Below are positions 42,920-50,858 of a stretch of DNA of 64,000 bases, piece by piece. Every line of letters begins with the position of its first letter. The stretch's first letter is position 1. Source of the stretch: CAJCIY01 sp964245825 (lineage in GTDB: Bacteria > Actinomycetota > Actinomycetes > Mycobacteriales > CAJCIY01). The stretch is from positions 1 to 64,000 of the forward strand of contig CAXTNT010000004.1 in the NCBI GenBank assembly GCA_964245825.1, given 5' to 3'. The notes under the pieces are model-generated. The model saw only the letters and a list, made by a program, of their open reading frames with translations. It had not been told where the DNA came from and made no database searches. The position numbers and the translations under genes are program-made.

Positions 42920-43642
42920 TCAGCCGCTCGGCGTCAGGGCCTGGTTGATGTTCTTGGTGGTCTTCTTGGCCGTGATCGCGACGACAGTCGCCGAGTTGTA
43001 GTCCGGTGCGTTCTGGTAGAACTCGCTGTCGTACGGCGTGGTCGATCCGCAGTCGTTGGGGTAGAAGCCGACCTTGACCCCGCTCGTCGGGACGCCCGTG
43101 AGGCTGTACGTGCCCTTCGCGGTGGTGCACTCCGCATAGGTCGCGGCCTGGAACGCCGTGGTGTAGTACGCCACGACGAGGATCCCTGCGACGGGCTTCT
43201 TGGTCGTGGCATCGGTGACCTTGCCCGAGACGGCGCCGCCCTCGCTGAGCGAGAAGTTGATCCCGCCGGTCGTGGCTCCAGCCGGCACCGGGAACTGGGT
43301 CGCGTCGGTCTGGAAGTCCTGGCCGTCGTACCACTGAGCGACGTAGTCCCCGCTCTTGCAGACGTAGGCGATGGCCGTGTAGTCGGTGGAGGCGGGGATG
43401 CCGTTGAGCACCCAGACACCTTTCTTGGTGGTCGGGGCGCTCGTGCCGACTGTCGAATTGGTCGAGGCCTCGATCACGTTGACGCATATTCCGGCCAGGG
43501 GCTTGCCCGTCGCCGCACTGGTGACCTTCCCGGTCACGCCGGTAACCGATGCCCCGGCCGCGCTGACCGGGTTGACCCCGGTTGCCAGCAAGGCCGGCAC
43601 GGCCAGGACGACCAGCGCCGAAAGCGCGCGAACAGTTCGCAT
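42920..43642 (-). CDS. secreted protein with two carboxypeptidase-regulatory-like repeats
   Basis: A 240-residue exported protein. After a signal peptide (RTVRALSALVVLAVPALLAT, cleavage near VSAAG) there are two beta-sandwich repeats of the carboxypeptidase-D regulatory-like/CNA-B type, at about 38-130 and 135-235. Each begins with GKVT.A.TGKP.AGI (GKVTSAATGKPLAGICVNV and GKVTDATTKKPVAGILVV) and ends with a YDG/YQN aromatic stretch. Such modules bind or bridge at the cell surface. There is no wall-anchor motif, so it is probably released. Confidence 0.82.
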   Translation of the reverse strand: MRTVRALSALVVLAVPALLATGVNPVSAAGASVTGVTGKVTSAATGKPLAGICVNVIEASTNSTVGTSAPTTKKGVWVLNGIPASTDYTAIAYVCKSGDYVAQWYDGQDFQTDATQFPVPAGATTGGINFSLSEGGAVSGKVTDATTKKPVAGILVVAYYTTAFQAATYAECTTAKGTYSLTGVPTSGVKVGFYPNDCGSTTPYDSEFYQNAPDYNSATVVAITAKKTTKNINQALTPSG

Positions 43643-43804
43643 GTCGCTGACCCTTCACAGTGGGCTGTGCGCCCCGTCGTTGTCCTGCTTCCGAGCAGGT
43701 TGACCTACCGTGCCGGTCAGCGCCCACGCGGGGCAGGCCCGTTCGGGGGGTGAGGCTCCGGGAGGGACAGCGCCATTTGGCTCAGGGGCTGGTTTCGATG
43801 CGGG

Positions 43805-43835
43805 TTGACCTCAAGCACGCTTGAGCCGGCAGACT
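43805..43835 (+). promoter_or_regulatory. SoxR-like operator inside a MerR-type promoter
   Basis: CCTCAAGCACGCTTGAGC (43809-43826) is an almost perfect dyad (core CTCAAGC/GCTTGAG, 2-bp centre) and matches the SoxR box pattern CCTCAAG-N4-CTTGAGG in 17 of 18 positions by my reading. It overlaps and follows a TTGACC -35 (43805-43810), with CAGACT (43830-43835) at a 19-bp spacing. An over-long spacer holding the operator is the MerR/SoxR arrangement. Initiation would fall at about the GTG start at 43843. Confidence 0.7.
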
Positions 43836-43842
43836 GGCCGAC

Positions 43843-45243
43843 GTGGTCGTCGAAGCCCACGCCCTCCTTGCGGCGTCCCCCGAGCAGCCGGCCGGCTCCA
43901 TCTTGTCGCCGGCGCTGCGTTCGACCACGTTCGGCCTGGTGACGATCATCACGATGATCGCGTTCGAGGCGATGGCCGTCGGGCCCGCGCTCCCCACCGC
44001 CGCCCGCGACCTGCACGGCCTGGGGGCCTACGGCTGGGCCTTCACCGGCTTCCTGGTCGCGAGCGTTCTGGGCATGGTCGTCGCGGGGCAGCGCAGCGAC
44101 ACCCACGGCCCCCGTCTCCCGCTCCTGCTCGGGATGGGCACGTTCGTCGCCGGTCTGGCGATCGCCGGCACGTCGACGACGATGGCGCAACTGGTCGCCG
44201 CCCGCGCCGTGCAGGGACTCGGCGCAGGACTGCAGATCACCGCCGCGTACGTCCTGATCGGTGAGACCTATCCAGACCACCTGCGCCCCAAGGTGTTCGC
44301 GGCGACTTCCACGTCGTGGGTCGTGCCCTCGCTGTTCGGCCCGCTGGTCTCGGGACTGGTGACCCAGCACGCCTCCTGGCGGTGGGTGTTCATCGGCCTG
44401 CTGCCGTTCGTCGGCGCCGGTGCGCTGCTGCTGCTGCCGACGGTCCGACGGCTGCCGCAGGTCGCGCGGCACGACGGCGCTCTCGCCGACCCGCGGCGGA
44501 TCGCCCGCGCGCTCGTCGTCGCGTGCGGGGTGGCGTCGATCGAGAACGCCGGGCAGCACCCACGCCTGTGGTCGATCGCGGTAGCGCTCGTCGGGCTCGC
44601 CGGCTTCGGCTGGGGCATCCGCGGGCTGCTCCCGCCCGGCACCCTGCGGGTGCGCCCGGGTGTTTCGGCGCCGATTGCGATGCGCGGCATCCTCGCCGGC
44701 GCATTCTTCGGGTCGGAGGCGCTGCTGCCGTTGATGCTGACCACCCAGCACCATTGGTCGGCGACGGCATCGGGCCTACCGCTGGCCGGGGCCGGCATCG
44801 CCTGGGCCGCCGGCTCGCAGTTCGCCGGCCGGGCGGTGCCTCCCGAGCGGGCGGCCCAGCGGCAGGTCCGCCTGCTGCGCGCCGGGGCGCTGCTCATCGC
44901 GGTCGCGGTGGGCCTCGTCGGGATCGCGTCGCTCCCGGCGGTCGGGGGATGGCTGTCGTACCCGGCCTGGTTCCTCGGCGGCGGTGGCGCGGGGCTCGCG
45001 ATGCCGACGGTCTCGGTGCTGATGCTGCTGCGCACCAGTGACCGCGACCGCGGACGCGACTCCGCCGCGCTGCAGCTAGCCGACACGACCTCGGCGGCGG
45101 TCACCACCGGCGTCGCCGGCATCTTGGTCGCGGCCGCCGCCCGTGGCGCCATCGGCTACACGACCGCGTTCGTCTGCCTGAACGCGGCGATGGTCGTGAT
45201 CGCCCTGTCCGGCGTCGCCCTCGCCGGGCGAACCCGTACCTGA
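43843..45243 (+). CDS. MFS transporter, probable drug exporter
   Basis: A 466-residue major-facilitator protein with about 14 hydrophobic segments. Features are AFEAMAVGPALPTAARDLHG in helix 1, a loop 2-3 motif in degenerate form (GQRSDTHGPRLPL), the helix 4 stretch ARAVQGLGAGLQ and an antiporter-like PSLFGPLVSGL. The GTG at 43843 is the first in-frame start and there is no Shine-Dalgarno sequence, in line with the leaderless promoter proposed just upstream. The SoxR-like operator suggests that redox-active compounds induce it. Confidence 0.88.
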   Translation: MVVEAHALLAASPEQPAGSILSPALRSTTFGLVTIITMIAFEAMAVGPALPTAARDLHGLGAYGWAFTGFLVASVLGMVVAGQRSDTHGPRLPLLLGMGTFVAGLAIAGTSTTMAQLVAARAVQGLGAGLQITAAYVLIGETYPDHLRPKVFAATSTSWVVPSLFGPLVSGLVTQHASWRWVFIGLLPFVGAGALLLLPTVRRLPQVARHDGALADPRRIARALVVACGVASIENAGQHPRLWSIAVALVGLAGFGWGIRGLLPPGTLRVRPGVSAPIAMRGILAGAFFGSEALLPLMLTTQHHWSATASGLPLAGAGIAWAAGSQFAGRAVPPERAAQRQVRLLRAGALLIAVAVGLVGIASLPAVGGWLSYPAWFLGGGGAGLAMPTVSVLMLLRTSDRDRGRDSAALQLADTTSAAVTTGVAGILVAAAARGAIGYTTAFVCLNAAMVVIALSGVALAGRTRT

Positions 45244-45340
45244 CGGCACGCCACTGCGATGCGCGGGTCACAGTACGATTCGGTACCTCGCGCCGATCCA
45301 ATCGACCGCGCGCCACACCCTCGAACAGGCCGGCGGACGC

Positions 45341-45877
45341 ATGCCGCACCACCCTGAGCCCGGCCCGCCGGACCCGTTCTCGCCCGACGACCCGAGCCAG
45401 CGCCCGGCGGTGCCCGCAGCCTGGGGAGCGCCCCCGACGGCGACCTCGGGCACCCTCGGCCCGGGCCTGGGCATCCTCGCCGCGCTCGGCGCCGCCGTCG
45501 TCGGCGCCGCCGCCTGGGCGCTGGTCCTGGACTACGCCAACGCCGAGTTCTCGCTGATCGCGGTCGTGCTCGGGTCCGTCGTGGGTGGGCTGCTGAGCAG
45601 CTCGCTCGGTCGGAACGCGCGGTCCGGGGTGCTCGCGGCCGTCCTGACCGTGGTGGCCTGCCTCGTCGGGCAGGTCGCGGGCCTGTGGGCCCGGGGCGTC
45701 CGCAAGTACGACTTCACCTTCGCCGAGATCCGTGCGCTCGCTCCGGTCGACCAGGTGCTGCGGCATTTGGGTGGGCTCGCCTGGGTGTTCCTGGCAGTCG
45801 GGGCCGTGGTTGCGTACCTGGCCGGCACTGGTCGGCGCAATGCCTTCAACGGCGGTTGGGGCCGCCGCCGATTCTGA
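45341..45877 (+). CDS. four-helix membrane protein, function unknown
   Basis: A 178-residue protein with a Pro-rich cytosolic N-terminus (about 1-38) and four membrane helices (about 40-62, 68-88, 95-115 and 145-162). Motifs such as NAEFSLIAVVLGSVVGGLL suggest a compact membrane domain shared with other actinobacterial hypothetical proteins. I cannot assign a role. The ATG at 45341 lacks a strong ribosome site. Confidence 0.7.
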   Translation: MPHHPEPGPPDPFSPDDPSQRPAVPAAWGAPPTATSGTLGPGLGILAALGAAVVGAAAWALVLDYANAEFSLIAVVLGSVVGGLLSSSLGRNARSGVLAAVLTVVACLVGQVAGLWARGVRKYDFTFAEIRALAPVDQVLRHLGGLAWVFLAVGAVVAYLAGTGRRNAFNGGWGRRRF

Positions 45878-45948
45878 GCGTTGGCCTCCGTTCACCTGAT
45901 GTCGCTTCACCCGTCGCCGGTCGTGTCGACATAAGGGGGTACGCGGCG

Positions 45949-46233
45949 ATGGGCCCGCGAGGAGATGAGGAGGCGGCGCGCATGGCGCACCCCATGAAAC
46001 GACCGCCCGGTCGTCGGACCCGTGCCGGGGCGGACCACGCGGCCGACCAGCGGGGCATGGACCACCAGGGGATGGATCTGCTGGCGGCACACGTGCCCCT
46101 CACCCTGCTGCTGGACCTGGGCGAGGACGACGGGCCGGGGTCCACGGAGATCCTGCACAACGAGCAGCCGTCCGCGGACGAGATGGCGTGGTTGTACGCC
46201 GCGCTGAGCGTGCCGGCTCCCCATTCGGCCTAA
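45949..46233 (+). CDS. small hypothetical protein
   Basis: A 94-residue hydrophilic protein with a basic first half and an acidic second half (LLLDLGEDDGPGSTEIL). No domain, signal or membrane segment is recognised. The ATG at 45949 has AAGGGGG at 9 nt, which supports translation. It sits alone between a membrane protein gene and a long leader region. Confidence 0.5.
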   Translation: MGPRGDEEAARMAHPMKRPPGRRTRAGADHAADQRGMDHQGMDLLAAHVPLTLLLDLGEDDGPGSTEILHNEQPSADEMAWLYAALSVPAPHSA

Positions 46234-46523
46234 CGCGTGGTCGGGGCGTCACCCGCTCTGAGTATTGCTGAGAGTAGGGACGCGACTACATTTAGTGATG
46301 CCGGACCACCTGGTCCGAGCGCCCCTGACACGGGTGACCGCCCACCGCGGTTGCTCGCGCCGCGGGGCGAGAAACCGTGATCCGCGTGGTCCACACCGAC
46401 ACGTCGCCTCGGCGGCGTGCACGGAGAAACCCGGTCGCCTAGACCACGCGAGGAGTGAGTGGCGAGACCGGCTCGTCCCTTGGCATCGCAGACACCTGCG
46501 GTTACCGAGGACGGAGCAGACGC
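46234..46523. other. 290-bp region upstream of the LPFTG surface protein, possibly structured
   Basis: No gene is evident. CCGGTCGCC (46431-46439) can pair with GGCGAGACCGG (46461-46471) with a two-base bulge, and the octamer GAGAAACC occurs twice. This could be a structured leader of the surface-protein message. I looked for the conserved pieces of the c-di-AMP riboswitch and did not find them. Confidence 0.35.
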
Positions 46524-47945
46524 ATGAGCACACACCGGGGTACTGACCGGGTAGCGCACCACCCCCACCGCAGTCCGTTCGACCGCAGCACGCGGTCCGG
46601 ACGCGTGGCTCTCGCCATCGCCGGCGCCGCACTGGCCGCGCCGCTGTCGATCGCGATGCTGAGCGGTGCCTTCGGCGCCGAGACGGCGATCGCGCACGAC
46701 AACCAGGTCGCCGGCACCGCGACCTGCCAGACCGACGGCACCTACACCGTCACGTGGACGGTCGCCAACGACTACGCGCTGAGCGACGCGGTCAGCGTCG
46801 TGTCGGCCACGGGTACGGCCGCCAGCTTCACGCCGGCGACCATCCCCGCATCGAGCGGCACTCCGTACAAGACCGCCACGGCCACCTCGACGGTGCCCGG
46901 CACCGCCACCAGCGCCGCGATCACGGTCAAGGGCGTCTGGAGCGACGGGTACACCCGTACAGACAGCAACGCGATCGCCCTCGCCGGGACCTGCACGGCC
47001 CCCGCGGTCGTCACCTCGGCCCCCAGCACCCCGCCGGCCCCGGTGACCAGCACCACCCCGCCGGCAGTCGTGACGCCGCCCACCACGCCCGCGCCGGTGG
47101 TCACGACCACACCGGCCGCACCGGTGGTCACGACCACACCGGCCGCGCCGCCGGCCCCGGCCGCACCGGTCGCACCGCCGGCCTCGGCCGCACCGGTCGC
47201 ACCGCCCGCCGTCACGACCGACACCCCCGTCTGCCCGAGTGCGGGGCCGCTCACCGACATCTCCTACCTGGTGAACGGGGTCGAGCACAGCACCCTGGCC
47301 GGCGTCACGAACAGCGGTGACACCATCGTGGCCCGCTTCACGGTCGCGGCTGGCTGCGCCGACCAGACGCTCTCGCTGGTGTCCTATGACGCGCCGGGCT
47401 CGTACTACGACGCGACCACCGTCGACCAGGACGTCTACGTCGACTCCGACACCGGGACGTTCGGTCCCGGTGCGCACAGCCTGACGCTGTCGGTGCCGAA
47501 CTGCGACTACCAGATCGACTTCGTGTACGGGGCGCCCCTCCAGACACTGACGGCCGACGTCTACCACAACACGGGGACGTGGATCAGCGGCAACAACGGT
47601 GGCAACACGACCTGCGTGGTCACGCCGCCGACCACCCCGACGACCCCGACGACGCCGACGACGCCGACGACTCCCACCACTCCGACGACGCCGACCACCC
47701 CGACTACCCCGACCACCCCGACCACCCCGACCACCCCGACCACCCCGACCACCCCAGTGGCGACCACACCGGCAGCTACGCCGAGCGTGGCAGTACTCGG
47801 TGAGACGTTCCAGCAGCCGCCGGTCGACGGCTCCCTGCCCTTCACCGGCAGCCCGACGGCGTTCCTGCTGGAACTGGCCGGCGCGCTTCTCGGCGGCGGA
47901 CTGATCCTGCTGGCCATGGGCGGGTGGCGCCGCTCCCGCGCCTGA
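46524..47945 (+). CDS. LPFTG-type wall-anchored surface protein with TTP stalk
   Basis: A 473-residue exported protein. The N-terminal signal is long (basic to about 28, hydrophobic 29-50). A first beta domain (about 60-160) is followed by a Pro/Thr/Ala-rich segment, a second beta domain (about 230-365; VCPSAGPLTDISYLVNGVEH and NCDYQIDFVYG), 14 TTP repeats (about 370-411), then SLPFTG, a membrane helix and GGWRRSRA. This is the layout of a sortase substrate. ACGGAG precedes the ATG at 46524, chosen over 23 further open codons. No sortase gene is in the window. Confidence 0.85.
   Translation: MSTHRGTDRVAHHPHRSPFDRSTRSGRVALAIAGAALAAPLSIAMLSGAFGAETAIAHDNQVAGTATCQTDGTYTVTWTVANDYALSDAVSVVSATGTAASFTPATIPASSGTPYKTATATSTVPGTATSAAITVKGVWSDGYTRTDSNAIALAGTCTAPAVVTSAPSTPPAPVTSTTPPAVVTPPTTPAPVVTTTPAAPVVTTTPAAPPAPAAPVAPPASAAPVAPPAVTTDTPVCPSAGPLTDISYLVNGVEHSTLAGVTNSGDTIVARFTVAAGCADQTLSLVSYDAPGSYYDATTVDQDVYVDSDTGTFGPGAHSLTLSVPNCDYQIDFVYGAPLQTLTADVYHNTGTWISGNNGGNTTCVVTPPTTPTTPTTPTTPTTPTTPTTPTTPTTPTTPTTPTTPTTPTTPVATTPAATPSVAVLGETFQQPPVDGSLPFTGSPTAFLLELAGALLGGGLILLAMGGWRRSRA
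47631..47756. repeat. 9-bp coding tandem repeat (14 x Thr-Thr-Pro)
   Basis: Fourteen in-frame units of nine bases, mostly ACCACCCCG or ACGACCCCG, encode the stalk of the surface protein. The last six are identical, so copy number is likely to vary by slippage. Confidence 0.9.
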
Positions 47946-47966
47946 CCGCGCTGACTGAACTCCTGT

Positions 47967-48000
47967 GGCGCGCGTCCGGGCAGTACCCCGGGCGCGCGCC
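47967..48000 (+). terminator. hairpin terminator after the surface-protein gene
   Basis: GGCGCGCGTCCGGG (47967-47980) pairs with CCCGGGCGCGCGCC (47987-48000) with one G-U pair and a 6-nt loop, starting 22 nt after the stop. There is no U tract, as is usual for actinobacterial terminators. Confidence 0.65.
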
Positions 48001-48005
48001 ATAGG

Positions 48006-48058
48006 CCGGAATCCCCCCCGAGCCGAGCAATCGGAGTCATCATCGGGGGGGATTCCGG
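48006..48058. terminator. 16-bp perfect inverted repeat with an inner GCAA-loop hairpin
   Basis: CCGGAATCCCCCCCGA (48006-48021) and TCGGGGGGGATTCCGG (48043-48058) are exact complements around a 21-nt loop. Inside the loop CCGA-GCAA-TCGG (48023-48034) can form a small stem with a GNRA tetraloop. The element lies 55 nt before the LysM gene. It could be a second terminator or a control element for the LysM message. Confidence 0.6.
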
Positions 48059-48113
48059 GTGTCGTACCCGGGACGATGGGCGGCTCGCCGCCCCGGACCA
48101 CGAGGAGAGCGGT

Positions 48114-48689
48114 ATGACCCCGCCGCCAGCGCGCGCCGGACCAGGCGCACCAGGACCACCGGGCCGGCGGGGGTGGCGCCCCGTCCTGCTCTGGGGACTG
48201 TTGTTCGCCCTGGCTCTGTTGGTGCCTTTCCTGCTCACCCATCACAGCCACCGCAGCACGACGGCGGACGTCAAGCCGGCCGCCACCAGCAAGGCGCCGG
48301 CCACGCCGACGGCCCCGGTCACCACCAGCAGGGCCCCGGTCACCACCAGCAGGGCGCCGGTCACGACGGCCTCCTCGTCGGCGGCGACCGCGACCAGTCC
48401 CGCGGCCGTGGCCAGCAGTCCCAGCGCACCCGCAAGCAGCGCTGGCACGACCACCAGCACCTCCCCGACGACGAACACCCCGGCCGCACTGGGCGGGACG
48501 AGAGCGGCGCACGGCACCTACGTGGTGCGGTCCGGCGACACCCTCTGGTCCATCACCGCGGCCCAGCTGGGCAGCCGGGCCACGAAGGCCCTGATCAGCT
48601 CCAGCTGGCCGACGTACTACGCGCAGAACCGCTCCACCATCGGGCACGACCCCAACCTGCTGCGGCCGGGCGAGGTCCTGCAGCTCTGA
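48114..48689 (+). CDS. membrane-anchored LysM domain protein
   Basis: A 191-residue protein with one membrane helix (about 24-41, LLWGLLFALALLVPFLL), a long Thr/Ser/Ala/Pro-rich stalk with short tandem TTSRAPV repeats, and a C-terminal LysM domain (YVVRSGDTLWSITAAQLGS at about 140, ending LLRPGEVLQL). LysM binds peptidoglycan, so the protein probably tethers to the cell wall from the membrane. GAGGAGAG precedes the ATG. It is flanked by strong hairpins on both sides, which suggests a single-gene transcript. Confidence 0.87.
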   Translation: MTPPPARAGPGAPGPPGRRGWRPVLLWGLLFALALLVPFLLTHHSHRSTTADVKPAATSKAPATPTAPVTTSRAPVTTSRAPVTTASSSAATATSPAAVASSPSAPASSAGTTTSTSPTTNTPAALGGTRAAHGTYVVRSGDTLWSITAAQLGSRATKALISSSWPTYYAQNRSTIGHDPNLLRPGEVLQL

Positions 48690-48704
48690 TCGGTACGGCA
48701 CCAC

Positions 48705-48734
48705 GTGGCCGGCTCCCTCCGGGGAGCCGGCCAC
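48705..48734 (+). terminator. hairpin terminator after the LysM gene
   Basis: GTGGCCGGCTCC (48705-48716) and GGAGCCGGCCAC (48723-48734) are exact complements around CTCCGG, 16 nt after the stop, followed by a pyrimidine-rich run. Confidence 0.8.
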
Positions 48735-48783
48735 TGTCGTCTCCCCCCCGGCCCGCGCGGCACGGCTGTCGTCCTGAAGGCCC

Positions 48784-48833
48784 GATCAGTCAGAGTCCGG
48801 CGTCGCTGGAGCGCCGCGAAAGCCTGACTGATC
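48784..48833. other. 10-bp inverted repeat between the LysM and serB genes
   Basis: GATCAGTCAG (48784-48793) and CTGACTGATC (48824-48833) are exact complements around 30 nt, which itself contains a GGCG/CGCC stem. It lies in a convergent intergenic space and may terminate serB transcription, but the long loop makes this uncertain. Confidence 0.5.
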
Positions 48834-48876
48834 CGGGGACACCGGCGGGGGCCCCTACTCGTCGCCCTCCGCGGCG

Positions 48877-50085
48877 CTATGCATCGCCGCCTTCGGCGGC
48901 GACGACCTCCTCCCGCGAGATCCCCAGCAGGAACAGCACGGCGTCCAGGTACGGCACCGACAGGCTGGCGTCCGCGGCGGCGGCCACGGCGGGGGCGGCG
49001 TTGAAGGCGATCCCGAGCCCGGCCCGCGCCAGCATCTCCAGGTCGTTGGCCCCGTCACCGACGGCGACCGTCTGGGCCAGCGGCACGCCCGCCTCGGCGG
49101 CGAACCGCTCCAGGGCGGAGGCCTTGCCGGCGCGGTCGATGACCGGCCCGACCAGGCGTCCGGTGATCGTGCCGTCCACCACCTCCAGCGTGTTGGCCGC
49201 CGCGAAGTGCAGCCCCAGCTCGGCCGCCAGCGGGTCGACCACCTGCGTGAAGCCGCCCGACACGACGCCGACCGTGTAGCCCAGGCGCTGCACCGTGCGC
49301 ACGAGCGTACGGGCGCCCGGCGTCAGGCGCAGCCGGGCGCGTACCTCGTCGAACGCCGACGCGGGTACGCCGGCGAGCAGCGCCACCCGCTCCCGGAGCG
49401 AGGCCTCGAAGTCCAGCTCGCCGGCCATCGCCCGGCGGGTGACCGCCGCGACCCGCTCGCCCACCCCGGCGTAACTGGCGAGCATCTCGATCACCTCGCC
49501 CTGGACGAGGGTGGAGTCGACGTCCAGCACGAGCAGGCGCTTGGCCCGGCGCAGCAGGGTGGCGGGGGAGACCGCGACGTCGACGCCCTCCACCCCGGCC
49601 AGCCCGCGGCGCAGCGAGGTGGTCTCCCCGCCCGCGACCAGCAGCTCGTACGCCCCCACCGGCCACGCCGCCAGCCGGGCGATGCGCTCGATGTTGCCGC
49701 CGCAGCCCGCGATGGTGGTGGCCACCCGGCCGAGGGCGGCGGGGGTCACCGGCGCCCCGAGGATGGTGACGTGGTGCCGGACCGTCGGCGCGGGGCCGGC
49801 GGGCTCACCTACCTGCGCGTCGACCGCGGCCGCGCGCAGGTCGACCTCCATGCCGGCCAGGACGGGTGCCGCCAACGGCGTCGGCGCGGCGAGCAGCAGG
49901 CTGAGCAGGAGCCGCCCGTCGACCACGACCTGTTCGACGTCCAGCAGGGCCACCCCGGGGCCGGCCAGGGCGGCCATCAGGTCTGCGGTCACCCCGGGGC
50001 GGTCGCGACCCGTGACGGTGACCAGCTGCCGCAGACCGGGGGGCGCCACCGGCAGTGGCGGGGACGGGAGCTCGTGACCCAGCAC
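48877..50085 (-). CDS. serB: phosphoserine phosphatase with N-terminal ACT domains
   Basis: A 402-residue HAD-superfamily enzyme catalysing the last step of serine synthesis, phosphoserine to serine. The C-terminal catalytic half has the nucleophile motif LDVDSTLVQGE, VGVVSGGFTQVVDP and AVGDGANDLEMLARAGLGIA. The N-terminal half carries two ACT-type modules (VTVTGRDRPGVTADLMAAL and HHVTILGAPVTPAALG), the arrangement of mycobacterial SerB2, where ACT domains allow feedback regulation by serine. The start is GTG 50085. It lies 20 bp from gatD on the same strand, but the two are not functionally linked. Confidence 0.93.
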   Translation of the reverse strand: MLGHELPSPPLPVAPPGLRQLVTVTGRDRPGVTADLMAALAGPGVALLDVEQVVVDGRLLLSLLLAAPTPLAAPVLAGMEVDLRAAAVDAQVGEPAGPAPTVRHHVTILGAPVTPAALGRVATTIAGCGGNIERIARLAAWPVGAYELLVAGGETTSLRRGLAGVEGVDVAVSPATLLRRAKRLLVLDVDSTLVQGEVIEMLASYAGVGERVAAVTRRAMAGELDFEASLRERVALLAGVPASAFDEVRARLRLTPGARTLVRTVQRLGYTVGVVSGGFTQVVDPLAAELGLHFAAANTLEVVDGTITGRLVGPVIDRAGKASALERFAAEAGVPLAQTVAVGDGANDLEMLARAGLGIAFNAAPAVAAAADASLSVPYLDAVLFLLGISREEVVAAEGGDA

Positions 50086-50105
50086 GTGCCCATCCTGCCG
50101 GCCGG

Positions 50106-50858
50106 TCAGCGGACCCCGGTCTGGCGGGCCCGGGCGGTACGCAGGGCCCGCACCGGGTCGGCCACCGGGTCGCCGTCCGGCGGCAGCGGCGGCAGGTCGG
50201 TCGCGACGGCGGTCAGCAGCAGGTCGGCGAGCGCCGGGTTCTGGGCGAGCACCGGCCCGTGCAGGTACGTGGCCAGCACCCGGCCGGCGCCAACCTGGGC
50301 GATCGCGCCGTCCACGCCGGGTTGAGCGGCGTGCCCGTTGCCCGAGCCCGCGCGGACCCGGCCCAGCGGCTGCACACCCGGGCCGAGCAGCGTACGGCCG
50401 CCGTGGTTCTCGTAGCCGTAGAGCAGCGGCAGCCCGAGCACCGGGGCCGGCGCCACCACCAGGTCGCCCACCACCCGTGGCGTACCCGGCTCGGTGTCGA
50501 GGTCGACGAGCCCGGCGCCCTCGTGCCGGCGGCCGTCGGTGCCCGGGAACGACGCGCCCAGCACCTGGAGGCCCGCGCAGACGGCGAGCACGGCTGCGCC
50601 GGCTTCGACGGCCTGTCGCAGGCCCGGGCTGGCCCGGACGCCTGCCGCGGCGAGGGCCTGCGGGTCGTCCTCGCCGCCGCCGAGGAGGTACACGTCGAGT
50701 CCGGCCGGGACCGGGTCACCCGCGCGGACCTCGACGACCTCGGCCGCCAGACCGCGCCACCTCGCGCGAGTGGCGAGCACGAGGGCGTTGCCGCCGTCGC
50801 CGTACGTGCCGAGCAGCTCGGGATAGACCAGCCCGATCCGCAGCGCGGAGGCGCTCAC
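50106..50858 (-). CDS. gatD: GatD, glutaminase subunit of lipid II isoglutaminyl synthase
   Basis: A 250-residue class I glutamine amidotransferase (CobB/CobQ type) that supplies ammonia for amidation of D-Glu in lipid II. The catalytic Cys is in VLAVCAGLQVLG, the catalytic His in ATYLHGPVLAQNP, and YGYENHGGRT is a conserved substrate-side loop; the N-terminus IGLVYPELLGTYGDGGNALV is typical. The GTG at 50858 overlaps the murT stop (GTGA), so subunits of the MurT-GatD complex are made together. A Pro/Arg-rich tail of about 25 residues is extra. Confidence 0.92.
   Translation of the reverse strand: MSASALRIGLVYPELLGTYGDGGNALVLATRARWRGLAAEVVEVRAGDPVPAGLDVYLLGGGEDDPQALAAAGVRASPGLRQAVEAGAAVLAVCAGLQVLGASFPGTDGRRHEGAGLVDLDTEPGTPRVVGDLVVAPAPVLGLPLLYGYENHGGRTLLGPGVQPLGRVRAGSGNGHAAQPGVDGAIAQVGAGRVLATYLHGPVLAQNPALADLLLTAVATDLPPLPPDGDPVADPVRALRTARARQTGVR

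Noticed and set aside
43805..43835. HspR HAIR element
   Set aside because: HAIR has CTTGAG on the left and CTCAAG on the right; here the order is reversed, as in a SoxR box.
46234..48113. c-di-AMP (ydaO) riboswitch upstream of the surface or LysM gene
   Set aside because: This riboswitch often precedes cell-wall genes in actinobacteria, but I could not find its conserved segments in either leader.
47561..48238. Minus-strand protein with Val-Val-Gly repeats
   Set aside because: It is the antisense of the Thr-Thr-Pro repeat of the surface protein.
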